DNA from: Actinomycetota bacterium
Lineage (GTDB): Bacteria; Actinomycetota; Acidimicrobiia; Spongiisociales; ZC4RG35
DNA length: 22,962 bases
Assembly: GCA_022615295.1 (NCBI GenBank)
Contig: JAKEHF010000003.1
Location: 1-22,962 of the forward strand
Reading direction: 5' to 3'
A model generated the notes under the pieces. That model made no database searches, was not told where the DNA came from, and saw nothing but the letters and a program-made list of their open reading frames with translations. Below, one piece after another: positions 1 to 6,700 of this stretch (the stretch's first letter is position 1; every line of letters starts with the position of its first letter). The translations under genes were made by a program, and so were the position numbers.

Positions 1-12
1 AGACCACCGCCT

Positions 13-61
13 AGCTGCGGAGCCCTATGTCCCCACCCTCGAGCGGGGGGAGCTGCGGAGC
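13..61. repeat. 11-bp direct repeat pair at the left edge
   Basis: The 11-mer AGCTGCGGAGC occurs at 13-23 and again at 51-61. Between them lies a C/G-rich stretch with short self-complementary pieces. The repeat spans the last codons and the stop of the acetoacetate-decarboxylase-like gene, so the C-terminal dozen residues of that protein are encoded in it. It may be part of an intergenic repeat that continues left of the window; the function is unknown. Confidence 0.4.
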
Positions 62-834
62 GTCGTGCCGGACCTCCAGGAAACACCAACCCTGTGATAG
101 AAGCCGCCGATGACTTCGATCGGGGCGAGCATCGTGGCCAACTCGTCGACAGGGGACTCCGACAACTCGACCTCGGCGTCACCGGCCCAGACGTCGGCGA
201 TCTCGCCGTCATAACCCCGCATCGTGACCAGCTCGTCCATCGAGGCCGATCCGTCCGACTCGATGGCTGGCCAATACCGGTTGTGGAGCATGGGGTGCCC
301 GTTGACGAAGCCGGGGGCGGCCGTCGGACCGGTGAGCGTGAGACGGGCCTCGGCGATGCGCCGGCCGGCCACGGTGAGTGTTGCGCCGAATCGCCCGCCC
401 GGCTCGAGCCGGGGCCCGGCCTTGCCCACCGTCACCGGCCGGGTCATCCATATCTCACCCAGCTTCTTGTGGTAGCCCTGGTGATAACCCCTGACCAGGG
501 CGAAGTCCTTGTCGACCCAGATGAACGGGCTCCGTGACCAGGTCTGGCCGTCCCAACGGCAGCGGACGACTGCGAAGCACTCCTTGTACTGGCTACGCAC
601 CGGGTCGAGGAGCTCCTCGAAGCCATCCCCACAGCTCTGCCAGTCCGCCCAGATCAGGGCGACTGCCCCGGGTTCCTCGTCGGCGAGCGTGGCCCCGGCG
701 GGGAGCAGCTCGGCGACACGGTCGGGATCGGCCCGGAACTCGAAGGTGATCATCTCCCCCGAGTAGTGCCAGGGGGGCGGCGGGATGAGCGAGGACCGTC
801 CCGAAGGGGTCATCGGGAACAGGAAAGAGCCCAT
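25..834 (-). CDS. Acetoacetate decarboxylase-like (ADC superfamily) protein
   Basis: The product is about 269 aa and looks like a member of the acetoacetate decarboxylase superfamily, cytosolic enzymes that form a Schiff base with a lysine. Visible family features are the N-terminal region PPPPWHYSGEMITFEF, the YKECFAVV segment (Glu about 85) and HKKLGEIWMT (Lys 123/124), which lines up with the catalytic-lysine region of ADC. Many family members are not true acetoacetate decarboxylases, so the substrate is unknown. The ATG at 832-834 is preferred because TACGAT lies six bases upstream. A GTG at 859-861 would add nine residues and has only a weak GGAG upstream. The gene is divergent from a PLP decarboxylase with 62 bases between starts, suggesting shared regulation. 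The C-terminus beyond SWRSGTTL is encoded in a repeat and may be a fortuitous extension. Confidence 0.75.
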   Translation of the reverse strand: MGSFLFPMTPSGRSSLIPPPPWHYSGEMITFEFRADPDRVAELLPAGATLADEEPGAVALIWADWQSCGDGFEELLDPVRSQYKECFAVVRCRWDGQTWSRSPFIWVDKDFALVRGYHQGYHKKLGEIWMTRPVTVGKAGPRLEPGGRFGATLTVAGRRIAEARLTLTGPTAAPGFVNGHPMLHNRYWPAIESDGSASMDELVTMRGYDGEIADVWAGDAEVELSESPVDELATMLAPIEVIGGFYHRVGVSWRSGTTLRSSPRSRVGT

Positions 835-840
835 CCGTTG

Positions 841-846
841 ATCGTA
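841..846 (-). promoter_or_regulatory. Candidate leaderless -10 box for the ADC-like gene
   Basis: TACGAT (TANNNT type) lies on the minus strand six bases before the ATG at 834. Transcription would start at or next to the start codon. No convincing -35 box is seen. Confidence 0.45.
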
Positions 847-882
847 GGCGGCGGAGATCACACGCAGCCGCTCCGCCGCGAT

Positions 883-888
883 TACCTT
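883..888 (+). promoter_or_regulatory. Candidate leaderless -10 box for the PLP decarboxylase
   Basis: TACCTT lies eight bases before the ATG at 897. There is no Shine-Dalgarno sequence in the short space before the start codon. Confidence 0.4.
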
Positions 889-896
889 GAGACACG

Positions 897-2270
897 ATGA
901 CGCTGGAACCGGACCGGGCGACCCGCGCCGAGCTGACCTCGTTCATCGTCGAATACCTCGCCGACTGGCACGACCGGGCGGCCACCATGCCCGCATCGGG
1001 GCACGACCTGACCTCGGAGGAGTTGGAGTATCTCCAGGGGCCCCCTGCCGAGACCGGGCGTGACCTCGCCTCCATCCTCGAGGACCTCGACCTCGCCGGG
1101 AAGGCCGGGATCCTCCATCCCTCAGGTGGGCACATGTCCTACATCCCCAATGCCGGGCTCTACACCGCCGCCATGGCGGAGTTCCTGGCCGCCGGCCTCA
1201 ATCGTTACACCGGCGTGGCCAGCGCCGCCCCGGGTTTCACCGCGATCGAGCACGGCGTGGTCGACTGGATGACCTCGCTCTTCGATCTCGGGCCCGACGC
1301 CTCCGGATTGCTGCTCTCCGGCGGGTCGATGGCCAACCTCACCGGTGTGGTCACGGCGAGGACCACCCGTCTCGGTGACGACTTCAGCGACGGCGTCATC
1401 TATGTCACACCCCACACCCACCACTCGGTGGCCAAGGCAGCGCGCATCGCCGGGTTCCGCAACGACCAGATCCTCCCCCTGGCGGTCGACGCCGACCTGC
1501 GCATGGACCCCGAGTCGCTGCGGGCCAGAGTCGTCTCGGATCGTGGGTCGGGGCGCCGTCCCTTCCTGGTTGTCGCCTCGGCAGGGACCACCGACACCGG
1601 GACCGTCGACCGGCTACATGCCATCGCCCAAGTGGCCGAGGACGAGGGGCTCTGGCTCCACGTCGACGGGGCCTATGGGGCCTTCTACCAGCTCACCGAG
1701 CGGGGAAGGACGGTGCTCGCAGGGTTGGAGAGAGCGAACTCCATAGCCCTCGACCCACACAAGGGCCTCTCAATACCGTTCGGCGTCGGCGCCCTCGTCG
1801 TCAGGGACGAGGCCGATCTGGTCGATGCCCATCTGGGACGTGGCGCCTATCTCCGAGCCGAGGACCACTACCAGGGGGTGCGGGACATCGCCTCCCTCGG
1901 CCCCGAGCTCAGCCGACCCTTCCGTGGTCTCGCGGTATGGCTCCCCCTCCAGCTCCACGGGGTGGCCCCCTTCCGAGACGCCCTCGACCTCAGCCTCGAC
2001 CTCGCCGAGCACGCCCACGGTCGTCTGGCCACCATCGACGGCGTCGACGCCCGGTGGAGACCCGACCTGTCGATCGTCGCCTTCATGTTCGACGACGACG
2101 ACAAGGGGAAAGCCGCCCTCGAGGCTGTGAATCGGGACCGGGCCGTCCATATCAGCCCCACTGTCGTCGGGGGACGCTTCGTGCTCCGTCTCGCCATCCT
2201 CAACCGCCGAACGACGGTCGAGCACGTAGACCACGCCATCGACGTGATCGAGAAGACCCTGATCGGCTGA
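897..2270 (+). CDS. PLP-dependent group II amino-acid decarboxylase family protein
   Basis: This 457-aa protein is a fold-type I PLP enzyme of the group II decarboxylase family (aromatic-L-amino-acid, glutamate and related decarboxylases). Landmarks in order are SGGSMANLTG (141-150, phosphate-binding region), THHSVAKAAR (174-183, with His176 stacking on PLP), VDGAYGAF (256-263, Asp257 binding the pyridine nitrogen) and SIALDPHKGL (282-291, Lys289 as the Schiff-base lysine). The length is typical. The substrate cannot be told from sequence: aromatic amino acids, aspartate, glutamate or an aldehyde-synthase activity are all possible. The ATG at 897 follows a TANNNT box. It is divergent from the ADC-like gene and its stop is 18 bases from the convergent DoxX gene. 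Confidence 0.88.
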   Translation: MTLEPDRATRAELTSFIVEYLADWHDRAATMPASGHDLTSEELEYLQGPPAETGRDLASILEDLDLAGKAGILHPSGGHMSYIPNAGLYTAAMAEFLAAGLNRYTGVASAAPGFTAIEHGVVDWMTSLFDLGPDASGLLLSGGSMANLTGVVTARTTRLGDDFSDGVIYVTPHTHHSVAKAARIAGFRNDQILPLAVDADLRMDPESLRARVVSDRGSGRRPFLVVASAGTTDTGTVDRLHAIAQVAEDEGLWLHVDGAYGAFYQLTERGRTVLAGLERANSIALDPHKGLSIPFGVGALVVRDEADLVDAHLGRGAYLRAEDHYQGVRDIASLGPELSRPFRGLAVWLPLQLHGVAPFRDALDLSLDLAEHAHGRLATIDGVDARWRPDLSIVAFMFDDDDKGKAALEAVNRDRAVHISPTVVGGRFVLRLAILNRRTTVEHVDHAIDVIEKTLIG

Positions 2271-2288
2271 ATCGGGCCCCCTACCTCG

Positions 2289-2666
2289 TTAGGTGAGTGG
2301 CGCCAGCCTCCAGCGGCCGTAGCCGAGGTAGATCATGACCAGCCCGACCACCACGTTGTTGCCCATCTGAAGGGCCTCACCGCGGGGGGCATGCCAGATG
2401 ATGGCGCCCACCATGACGGCGGCCAGACCAAACGCCGCCAATGGCACCAGGAAGGTGGCTCGATGGGTAAGGGCGGGAAGGATCAGGCCGAGACCACCGA
2501 GGATCTCCGCGGTGCCGGCGATGGTGTGAAGCGTGGGGTCGAGGTCGTACATCCATCCCAAGAGCTCGGGCAGCCCCTCGGGCAGGAGGAAGTGGATCAC
2601 ACCCACGCCGATGAAGTACAGCCCGAACACCCACTGCAGCACCCAGAGGAGACGGTCTTGGCTCAT
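2289..2666 (-). CDS. DoxX-like small membrane protein
   Basis: This 125-aa protein is almost entirely hydrophobic with about four transmembrane segments (roughly 8-27, 43-65, 68-92 and 100-118). The pattern FGLYFIGVGVIHFLLPEGLPELLGWM followed by AGTAEILGGLGLILP is characteristic of DoxX-like/DUF4345-type proteins, small inner-membrane proteins whose biochemical role is mostly unclear. It follows the cytochrome P450 on the same strand after 68 bases that contain a long inverted repeat. TAGGTT lies six bases before the ATG, so it can have its own leaderless promoter. A functional link with the P450 is possible but only inferred from position. Confidence 0.75.
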   Translation of the reverse strand: MSQDRLLWVLQWVFGLYFIGVGVIHFLLPEGLPELLGWMYDLDPTLHTIAGTAEILGGLGLILPALTHRATFLVPLAAFGLAAVMVGAIIWHAPRGEALQMGNNVVVGLVMIYLGYGRWRLAPLT

Positions 2667-2672
2667 CGAACC

Positions 2673-2678
2673 AACCTA
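2673..2678 (-). promoter_or_regulatory. Candidate leaderless -10 box for the DoxX gene
   Basis: TAGGTT on the minus strand ends six bases before the ATG at 2666. One arm of the inverted repeat at 2683-2731 begins immediately upstream of it, where a repressor or activator could act. Confidence 0.42.
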
Positions 2679-2682
2679 CCCC

Positions 2683-2731
2683 GTTCTGTGAAGATCTTCC
2701 GGGGCTATATACGTGGAGATCCTCACAGAAC
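2683..2731. promoter_or_regulatory. 15-bp inverted repeat, operator or hairpin between P450 and DoxX genes
   Basis: Arms GTTCTGTGAAGATCT (2683-2697) and AGATCCTCACAGAAC (2717-2731) are complementary at 14 of 15 positions and are separated by 19 bases containing TATATA. In the minus-strand RNA the single mismatch becomes a G-U pair, so the P450 transcript could form an uninterrupted 15-pair stem. There is no U tract after it, so it is not a standard intrinsic terminator. It may be an operator for the DoxX promoter, an RNA hairpin that ends or protects the P450 message, or both. Confidence 0.6.
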
Positions 2732-2734
2732 GCT

Positions 2735-3988
2735 CTAAAGGGTCACTTCTACCGGGAGATGCTTGATACCCCGGATGAAGTTGGAGCGGAGACGGTCGGG
2801 GGCGCCGACCGAGAAGCCCTTCACCCGTGACATGAACTCCTCGAGAAAGACTCTCACCTCGAGTCTCGCCAGCGAGGCCCCCAGACAGACATGTCGCCCG
2901 GTTCCAAAGGTGACGTGGGGGTTGGGGTCGCGGGTGAGGTCGAAGACGAACGGGTCGGTGAAGACCTCCTCGTCGTAGTTCGCCGAGGTGTACCAGATGA
3001 CCACCTTGTCGCCACGACGCATCGGTACTCCCCTTACCTCGGTGTCCTCGGCGACTGTCCTCCTGAAGTGCATGGTCACCGCCGAGGCCCGCAGCACCTC
3101 CTCGGTGGCCGTCTCGGAGAGACCGACGATGTCGCCCCTGAGTCTCTCCAGCTCCTCGGGATGGTCCTGGAGGAACGTCAGCCCGTAGCTGATGGTGTGT
3201 CTGGTGGTCTCGTTGCCGGCGACCATGAGCAGCGTGAAGAAGTTCTTGAACTCGAGATCGCTGAGCGGCTCCCCGTCAGGTTCGGCGGTGAGCAATGTGG
3301 TGAGCACGTCGTCCTGGGGGTGGCCGCGTCGGGCCATGGCGATCTCCTCGGCGTAACGGAACACCTCGAGGGCGGCCGGAGAGCGGAACGGGAGGAGCCG
3401 GTACTCCTCGGTGTCCATCTTGTCGACCACGACCGGGGTGTACTCCGGGTCGGCATTGGAGATCATCTGGTCGCCCCAGGCGACCATCTTGGCGGCGTCG
3501 GCCTCGGGGATCCCGAGGAGACGACACAGCATCCTGATGGGCAGCTCCCGGGCGATCTCGGTGACGAAATCGAACTCGCCGAGGGGCAGCACTCTGTCGA
3601 AGACCACGCCAACCAGCCGACGGAACGCCTCCTCATAGGTGGCGACGACCTTCGGGGTGAAGCCAGGCTGGACGAGACGGCGGAGACGGGTGTGCTCCGG
3701 CGGGTCGTACTCCATCATCGTGCGACGTGCCTCCAACTCGTCGGGCTTCATCTCCTCGATCCGGATACCCCGCGAGGCGGTGAACCGGTGGTAGTCACGA
3801 CTCACCTCGATCACGTCCGCGTGCTTGGTGATGGCCCAAAACCCGGACCCATCGCTCTCCTCCACCCAGGACACCGGGGTCTCCTCCCGCATCCGCCGGA
3901 ACCGGGCATGGGGGAAGCCGGTGACATAGGTGTCGTGAGAAATGATGTCGACGTCGGGGTCGTCGGGCACCCGATCGATGAGTGTCAT
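2735..3988 (-). CDS. Cytochrome P450
   Basis: This 417-aa soluble bacterial-type P450 would monooxygenate a hydrophobic substrate using electrons from a ferredoxin and reductase, neither of which is in the window. Signatures are DPPEHTRLRRLV (95-106, C-helix), the I-helix AGNETTR (257-263), the K-helix ExxR (Glu297 to Arg300) and the heme loop FGTGRHVCLG (361-370) with Cys368 as the axial ligand. The AGNETTR motif and the C-terminal RSNFIRGIKHLPV recall the CYP124/125/142-type sterol and terpenoid hydroxylases of actinobacteria, but the family cannot be fixed without a search. The ATG at 3988 is the natural N-terminus. It is divergent from the secreted Asp-box protein and upstream of DoxX. 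Confidence 0.93.
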   Translation of the reverse strand: MTLIDRVPDDPDVDIISHDTYVTGFPHARFRRMREETPVSWVEESDGSGFWAITKHADVIEVSRDYHRFTASRGIRIEEMKPDELEARRTMMEYDPPEHTRLRRLVQPGFTPKVVATYEEAFRRLVGVVFDRVLPLGEFDFVTEIARELPIRMLCRLLGIPEADAAKMVAWGDQMISNADPEYTPVVVDKMDTEEYRLLPFRSPAALEVFRYAEEIAMARRGHPQDDVLTTLLTAEPDGEPLSDLEFKNFFTLLMVAGNETTRHTISYGLTFLQDHPEELERLRGDIVGLSETATEEVLRASAVTMHFRRTVAEDTEVRGVPMRRGDKVVIWYTSANYDEEVFTDPFVFDLTRDPNPHVTFGTGRHVCLGASLARLEVRVFLEEFMSRVKGFSVGAPDRLRSNFIRGIKHLPVEVTL

Positions 3989-4000
3989 GCCTGACAGCGA

Positions 4001-4006
4001 AACCTA
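4001..4006 (-). promoter_or_regulatory. Possible -10 box for the P450 gene
   Basis: TAGGTT on the minus strand lies 12 bases before the ATG at 3988, so a start point would leave a leader of only about five bases. The spacing is longer than for other genes in the window. Confidence 0.25.
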
Positions 4007-4018
4007 GACGCCCGGGTA

Positions 4019-4024
4019 TACGTT
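4019..4024 (+). promoter_or_regulatory. Candidate leaderless -10 box for the secreted Asp-box gene
   Basis: TACGTT lies nine bases before the GTG at 4034, with no Shine-Dalgarno sequence between. Confidence 0.33.
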
Positions 4025-4033
4025 GTCCTCTTC

Positions 4034-5737
4034 GTGGTTTCACCCGATGGCGCCGGTTCGTCGCCGCCGGTGGGTCGGCGGCGCCGGGGCATGGCCGCGG
4101 CAGCCGGGCTTACGGTCCTGGCCGGTGGTGCGATGGCCATCGGAATCTTGACGACCACCGACCTGCAACCGACCGCGACGACGATCCCCACCGCGACAAC
4201 CGTCCCGCGGACGGAGGTGTTGGAGCGTCCAATCGACTTCGAGGACTTCCACATCTCACAGATCGCAACGGACGCCCAGTTGGGGCTGACGCAGGTGGCC
4301 GTCGTCGAAGGCATCAGGGAGCCCTCATTGGTCGTCCATGATGGGAGCGTCTACCTGTTCGGCACCAGAGACGATCGGCCGGGTCTGCACGGTTGGAGCT
4401 CCCGAACGGGGTGGGTGTGGGAGTCGTTGGGCTCCCACATCGAGGATCAAACGTACTTTCGACCGATTGTGTCCACCTCCCTCGGCATGTTGACCGGCAA
4501 TGCCGGGGACCAGCCCCACATCTGGTCATCCGAAGATGGCACGCTATGGTCGGAGATCAACCTCCCGGTCTCGATCCAGGAGTCCGAGACCATCGACAGT
4601 CTCGCCTTTGGGACGCTCGGCGATACGCTCTTCGTCGGGCTCTCCACCTACATAGACACCGCCTCAGTGGTGGCCGAGGCTGTTGCTGAGACACTCGACA
4701 CACAGGTCGAGTCCCTCAACTGGTCATGGTCCACCACCTCGAACGGACTCAGTATCACCGTCTTCGGCCCTCTCGGGTGGGTGGCGGCGACAATGAGCAC
4801 CGGGGAGATCGGGCTCGATGAGATCGACGCCCAAAAACTCCTGGAAGCGCCGTACGAGGAGCCTCGTCTCGTTGTGTGGGCGCTCGACCCCCAGGAGGGT
4901 TGGATCCAGGTGCCCAACCCCGGGAACATGAACTGGATCGACACCTTTCAGACCCTCGATGATCGGGCCGTTGTCGCCCTTGGCTATTCATCCACAGGGC
5001 AACACCTCATGAGAACTCATGACGGCGAGGGATGGGAGACGATCCACCCCGGTCGGGCCTACACCGGGATGACCTCGGGTGGGGGTCGCATCGCCCTCTA
5101 CAGCAACAGCCCCCGCCTCCTCATCTCAGGGGACGGGCTCGAGTGGGAAGAGGCGGCCCTTGTGGAGTACTTTCCCGGCCGTCTCATTTGGGACACCGGC
5201 CCGGTGGCCATCGGAGACGGCGGATACGCCGCGGTCGTCGCCCACGCCCCGACAGTTGCCTTGGAGTACCAGGAGCCCGAGCCGGTGACAATGACCAGGG
5301 ATGGGTTCACCCTCACCATGAACATGAACGCTCAGGAGTTGACCCTGGAAGGTGGGGGCGGCCGATGGACATATGCGGTCTACGAAGCCCAGAATCCGGA
5401 AGGAATCTCGCTCGATCATCCGACACGCACGGTGCGGTTCAGCAACCCCGAGACCGGTGAGCCACTCGTGTCTTTCACCTTCGACGAGCTCGTGGAGGCG
5501 GAAGGGGCCTCGTGGTCCTCCAACCATCCCTTGGGGCGACAGGCCGTTCTCGCCTTCAGCAACGACGGCGAGGAGTGGATCATCCAGGACCTGACGGTGT
5601 CACCAGGCGAAAACAAGGTCGTCACGGACCTCGTCGTTACCGAATCGACAGTCGTGGCAGTTGTCGTCGACATCGCGACCTGGTTCGGCAGCGAGACCGA
5701 CGGGGGGCTCGAGATTTGGACCGCCCCCATCCCCTGA
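4034..5737 (+). CDS. Exported protein with Asp-box (BNR-like) repeats, function unknown
   Basis: I do not recognise a named family for this 567-aa protein. The N-terminus has RRRR (15-18) followed by a hydrophobic segment (about 20-40) and a Thr/Pro-rich linker (TATTIPTATTVP), which indicates export with a signal or membrane anchor. The rest is rich in beta-strand-like, Trp/Gly-containing blocks. At least four S/T-x-D-G-x-x-W motifs are visible: SSEDGTLW (165-172), THDGEGW (328-334), SGDGLEW (365-371) and SNDGEEW (509-515). These match the Asp-box/BNR turn of sialidase-like beta-propellers, but no sialidase catalytic set is evident, so enzymatic activity should not be assumed. By eye it is less G+C-rich than its neighbours. 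It starts at GTG 4034 and is followed after 16 bases by the FAH-family gene. Confidence 0.7.
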   Translation: MVSPDGAGSSPPVGRRRRGMAAAAGLTVLAGGAMAIGILTTTDLQPTATTIPTATTVPRTEVLERPIDFEDFHISQIATDAQLGLTQVAVVEGIREPSLVVHDGSVYLFGTRDDRPGLHGWSSRTGWVWESLGSHIEDQTYFRPIVSTSLGMLTGNAGDQPHIWSSEDGTLWSEINLPVSIQESETIDSLAFGTLGDTLFVGLSTYIDTASVVAEAVAETLDTQVESLNWSWSTTSNGLSITVFGPLGWVAATMSTGEIGLDEIDAQKLLEAPYEEPRLVVWALDPQEGWIQVPNPGNMNWIDTFQTLDDRAVVALGYSSTGQHLMRTHDGEGWETIHPGRAYTGMTSGGGRIALYSNSPRLLISGDGLEWEEAALVEYFPGRLIWDTGPVAIGDGGYAAVVAHAPTVALEYQEPEPVTMTRDGFTLTMNMNAQELTLEGGGGRWTYAVYEAQNPEGISLDHPTRTVRFSNPETGEPLVSFTFDELVEAEGASWSSNHPLGRQAVLAFSNDGEEWIIQDLTVSPGENKVVTDLVVTESTVVAVVVDIATWFGSETDGGLEIWTAPIP

Positions 5738-5741
5738 CCAG

Positions 5742-5747
5742 TACCGT
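5742..5747 (+). promoter_or_regulatory. Candidate leaderless -10 box for the FAH-family gene
   Basis: TACCGT lies six bases before the GTG at 5754 and just after the stop of the preceding gene. It supports GTG 5754 over upstream in-frame starts. Confidence 0.45.
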
Positions 5748-5753
5748 CTGTTC

Positions 5754-6629
5754 GTGACCGAGACGCGACGGATCCTCCTCGGCGGAGTGGCCACCAGCGT
5801 GGTCCGTGAAGGGGACCACCTGGTGACAGGGGACGGGAGGCGGATACCCGCCGACGAGGCCCATCACCTCCCCCCGGTGGAGCCGTCGAAGATCATCTGC
5901 GTCCATCTCAACTATCGGAGCCGGATGGAGGAGTTCATGACCCGTCTCCCCCCGGCCCCGACCTACTTCCACAAGCCGACAACCTCTTTGAACTCTCACA
6001 TGGGAGAGGTCGTCCGCCCGCCGCGGTGCCGGTACCTCAACTACGAGGGGGAGATCGCCATCGTGATCGGAGAGCTCACCTACGACGTCTCCCCCGAGGA
6101 GGCCCGAGGACACATTCTCGGCTACACCGTCGCCAACGACTACGGGCTCCACGACTTCAGGGACACCGACGCCGGCTCCATGCTCCGGGTGAAGGGCTCC
6201 GACACCCTCTGCCCCCTGGGACCGGGTCTGGTCACCGACTGGGACCATCGTCACAAGGCGATCCGGACGCTGGTCAATGGTGAGGTCCGTCAGGAAGGGA
6301 ACACGGACGAGATGGAATGGGACATGGCCTATCTGGTCGCCGACCTGGCCCGCACCATCACTCTCCTCCCCGGCGACGTCATCCTCAGCGGCACGCCGGC
6401 TGGGTCCCGCCCGGTGGAGCCCGGCGACGTGGTGACCGTCGAGGTCGAGGGTCTGGGCGCCCTGACCAACACTGTCGTCGAGGGGAGCCACCCGGTGCGT
6501 CCCGACGTCGGCGCCCAGCCCTCGGAGTCGGAGGAGGTGGTCTCCACGGCGCTCGGCGGCGACTGGGAGTTCCGGGGGGTGCGGCCACCCATGCCCACCA
6601 GGCACTACGTCTCGAAGTTCGACGAGTAA
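5754..6629 (+). CDS. Fumarylacetoacetate hydrolase (FAH) family protein
   Basis: The 291-aa product belongs to the FAH superfamily of divalent-metal-dependent C-C hydrolases, isomerases and decarboxylases, often acting in aromatic-compound breakdown (HpcE/HpaG-like) or on oxaloacetate-like acids. Visible motifs are CVHLNYRSR (49-57), YLNYEGEIAIVIG (94-106, metal ligands Glu98 and Glu100), VANDYGLHDFRD (126-137, Asp129), RVKGSDTLCPLGP (145-157, Lys148) and GDVILSGTPAG (207-217). The reading frame is open further upstream, but those codons lie inside the previous gene and the homologous region begins here, so GTG 5754 is chosen. It lies 16 bases after the Asp-box gene. The exact substrate is unknown. 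Confidence 0.85.
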   Translation: MTETRRILLGGVATSVVREGDHLVTGDGRRIPADEAHHLPPVEPSKIICVHLNYRSRMEEFMTRLPPAPTYFHKPTTSLNSHMGEVVRPPRCRYLNYEGEIAIVIGELTYDVSPEEARGHILGYTVANDYGLHDFRDTDAGSMLRVKGSDTLCPLGPGLVTDWDHRHKAIRTLVNGEVRQEGNTDEMEWDMAYLVADLARTITLLPGDVILSGTPAGSRPVEPGDVVTVEVEGLGALTNTVVEGSHPVRPDVGAQPSESEEVVSTALGGDWEFRGVRPPMPTRHYVSKFDE

Positions 6630-6633
6630 CCGC

Positions 6634-6687
6634 GAACCCAGGGTTGGTGGACCCGCTCAGCGGGGCTGGGAACCCAGGGCTGGTGGA
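6634..6687. repeat. Imperfect tandem repeat with small hairpin in convergent intergenic space
   Basis: GAACCCAGGG(T/C)TGGTGGA occurs at 6634-6651 and 6670-6687 (17 of 18 identical), offset by 36 bases. The interval contains CCCGCTCAGCGGG (6652-6664), able to form a short hairpin. The element fills the 71-base gap between two convergent stop codons, so it may act in transcription termination on one or both strands, or be a copy of a dispersed intergenic repeat. Confidence 0.55.
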
Positions 6688-6700
6688 TACCGGTCGACCC

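Noticed and set aside
2891..3994. Long plus-strand frame of 367 codons opposite the cytochrome P450
   Set aside because: It is the complement of a clear P450 gene with all family motifs; its translation is rich in Gly, His, Asp and Val with no recognisable domain.
4034..5737. Sialidase
   Set aside because: Asp-box turns occur in many propellers; I could not see the arginine triad and catalytic Asp/Tyr/Glu set in proper order.
5661..5753. N-terminal extension of the FAH-family protein
   Set aside because: It overlaps the end of the Asp-box protein in a different frame, and the added residues are not family-like.
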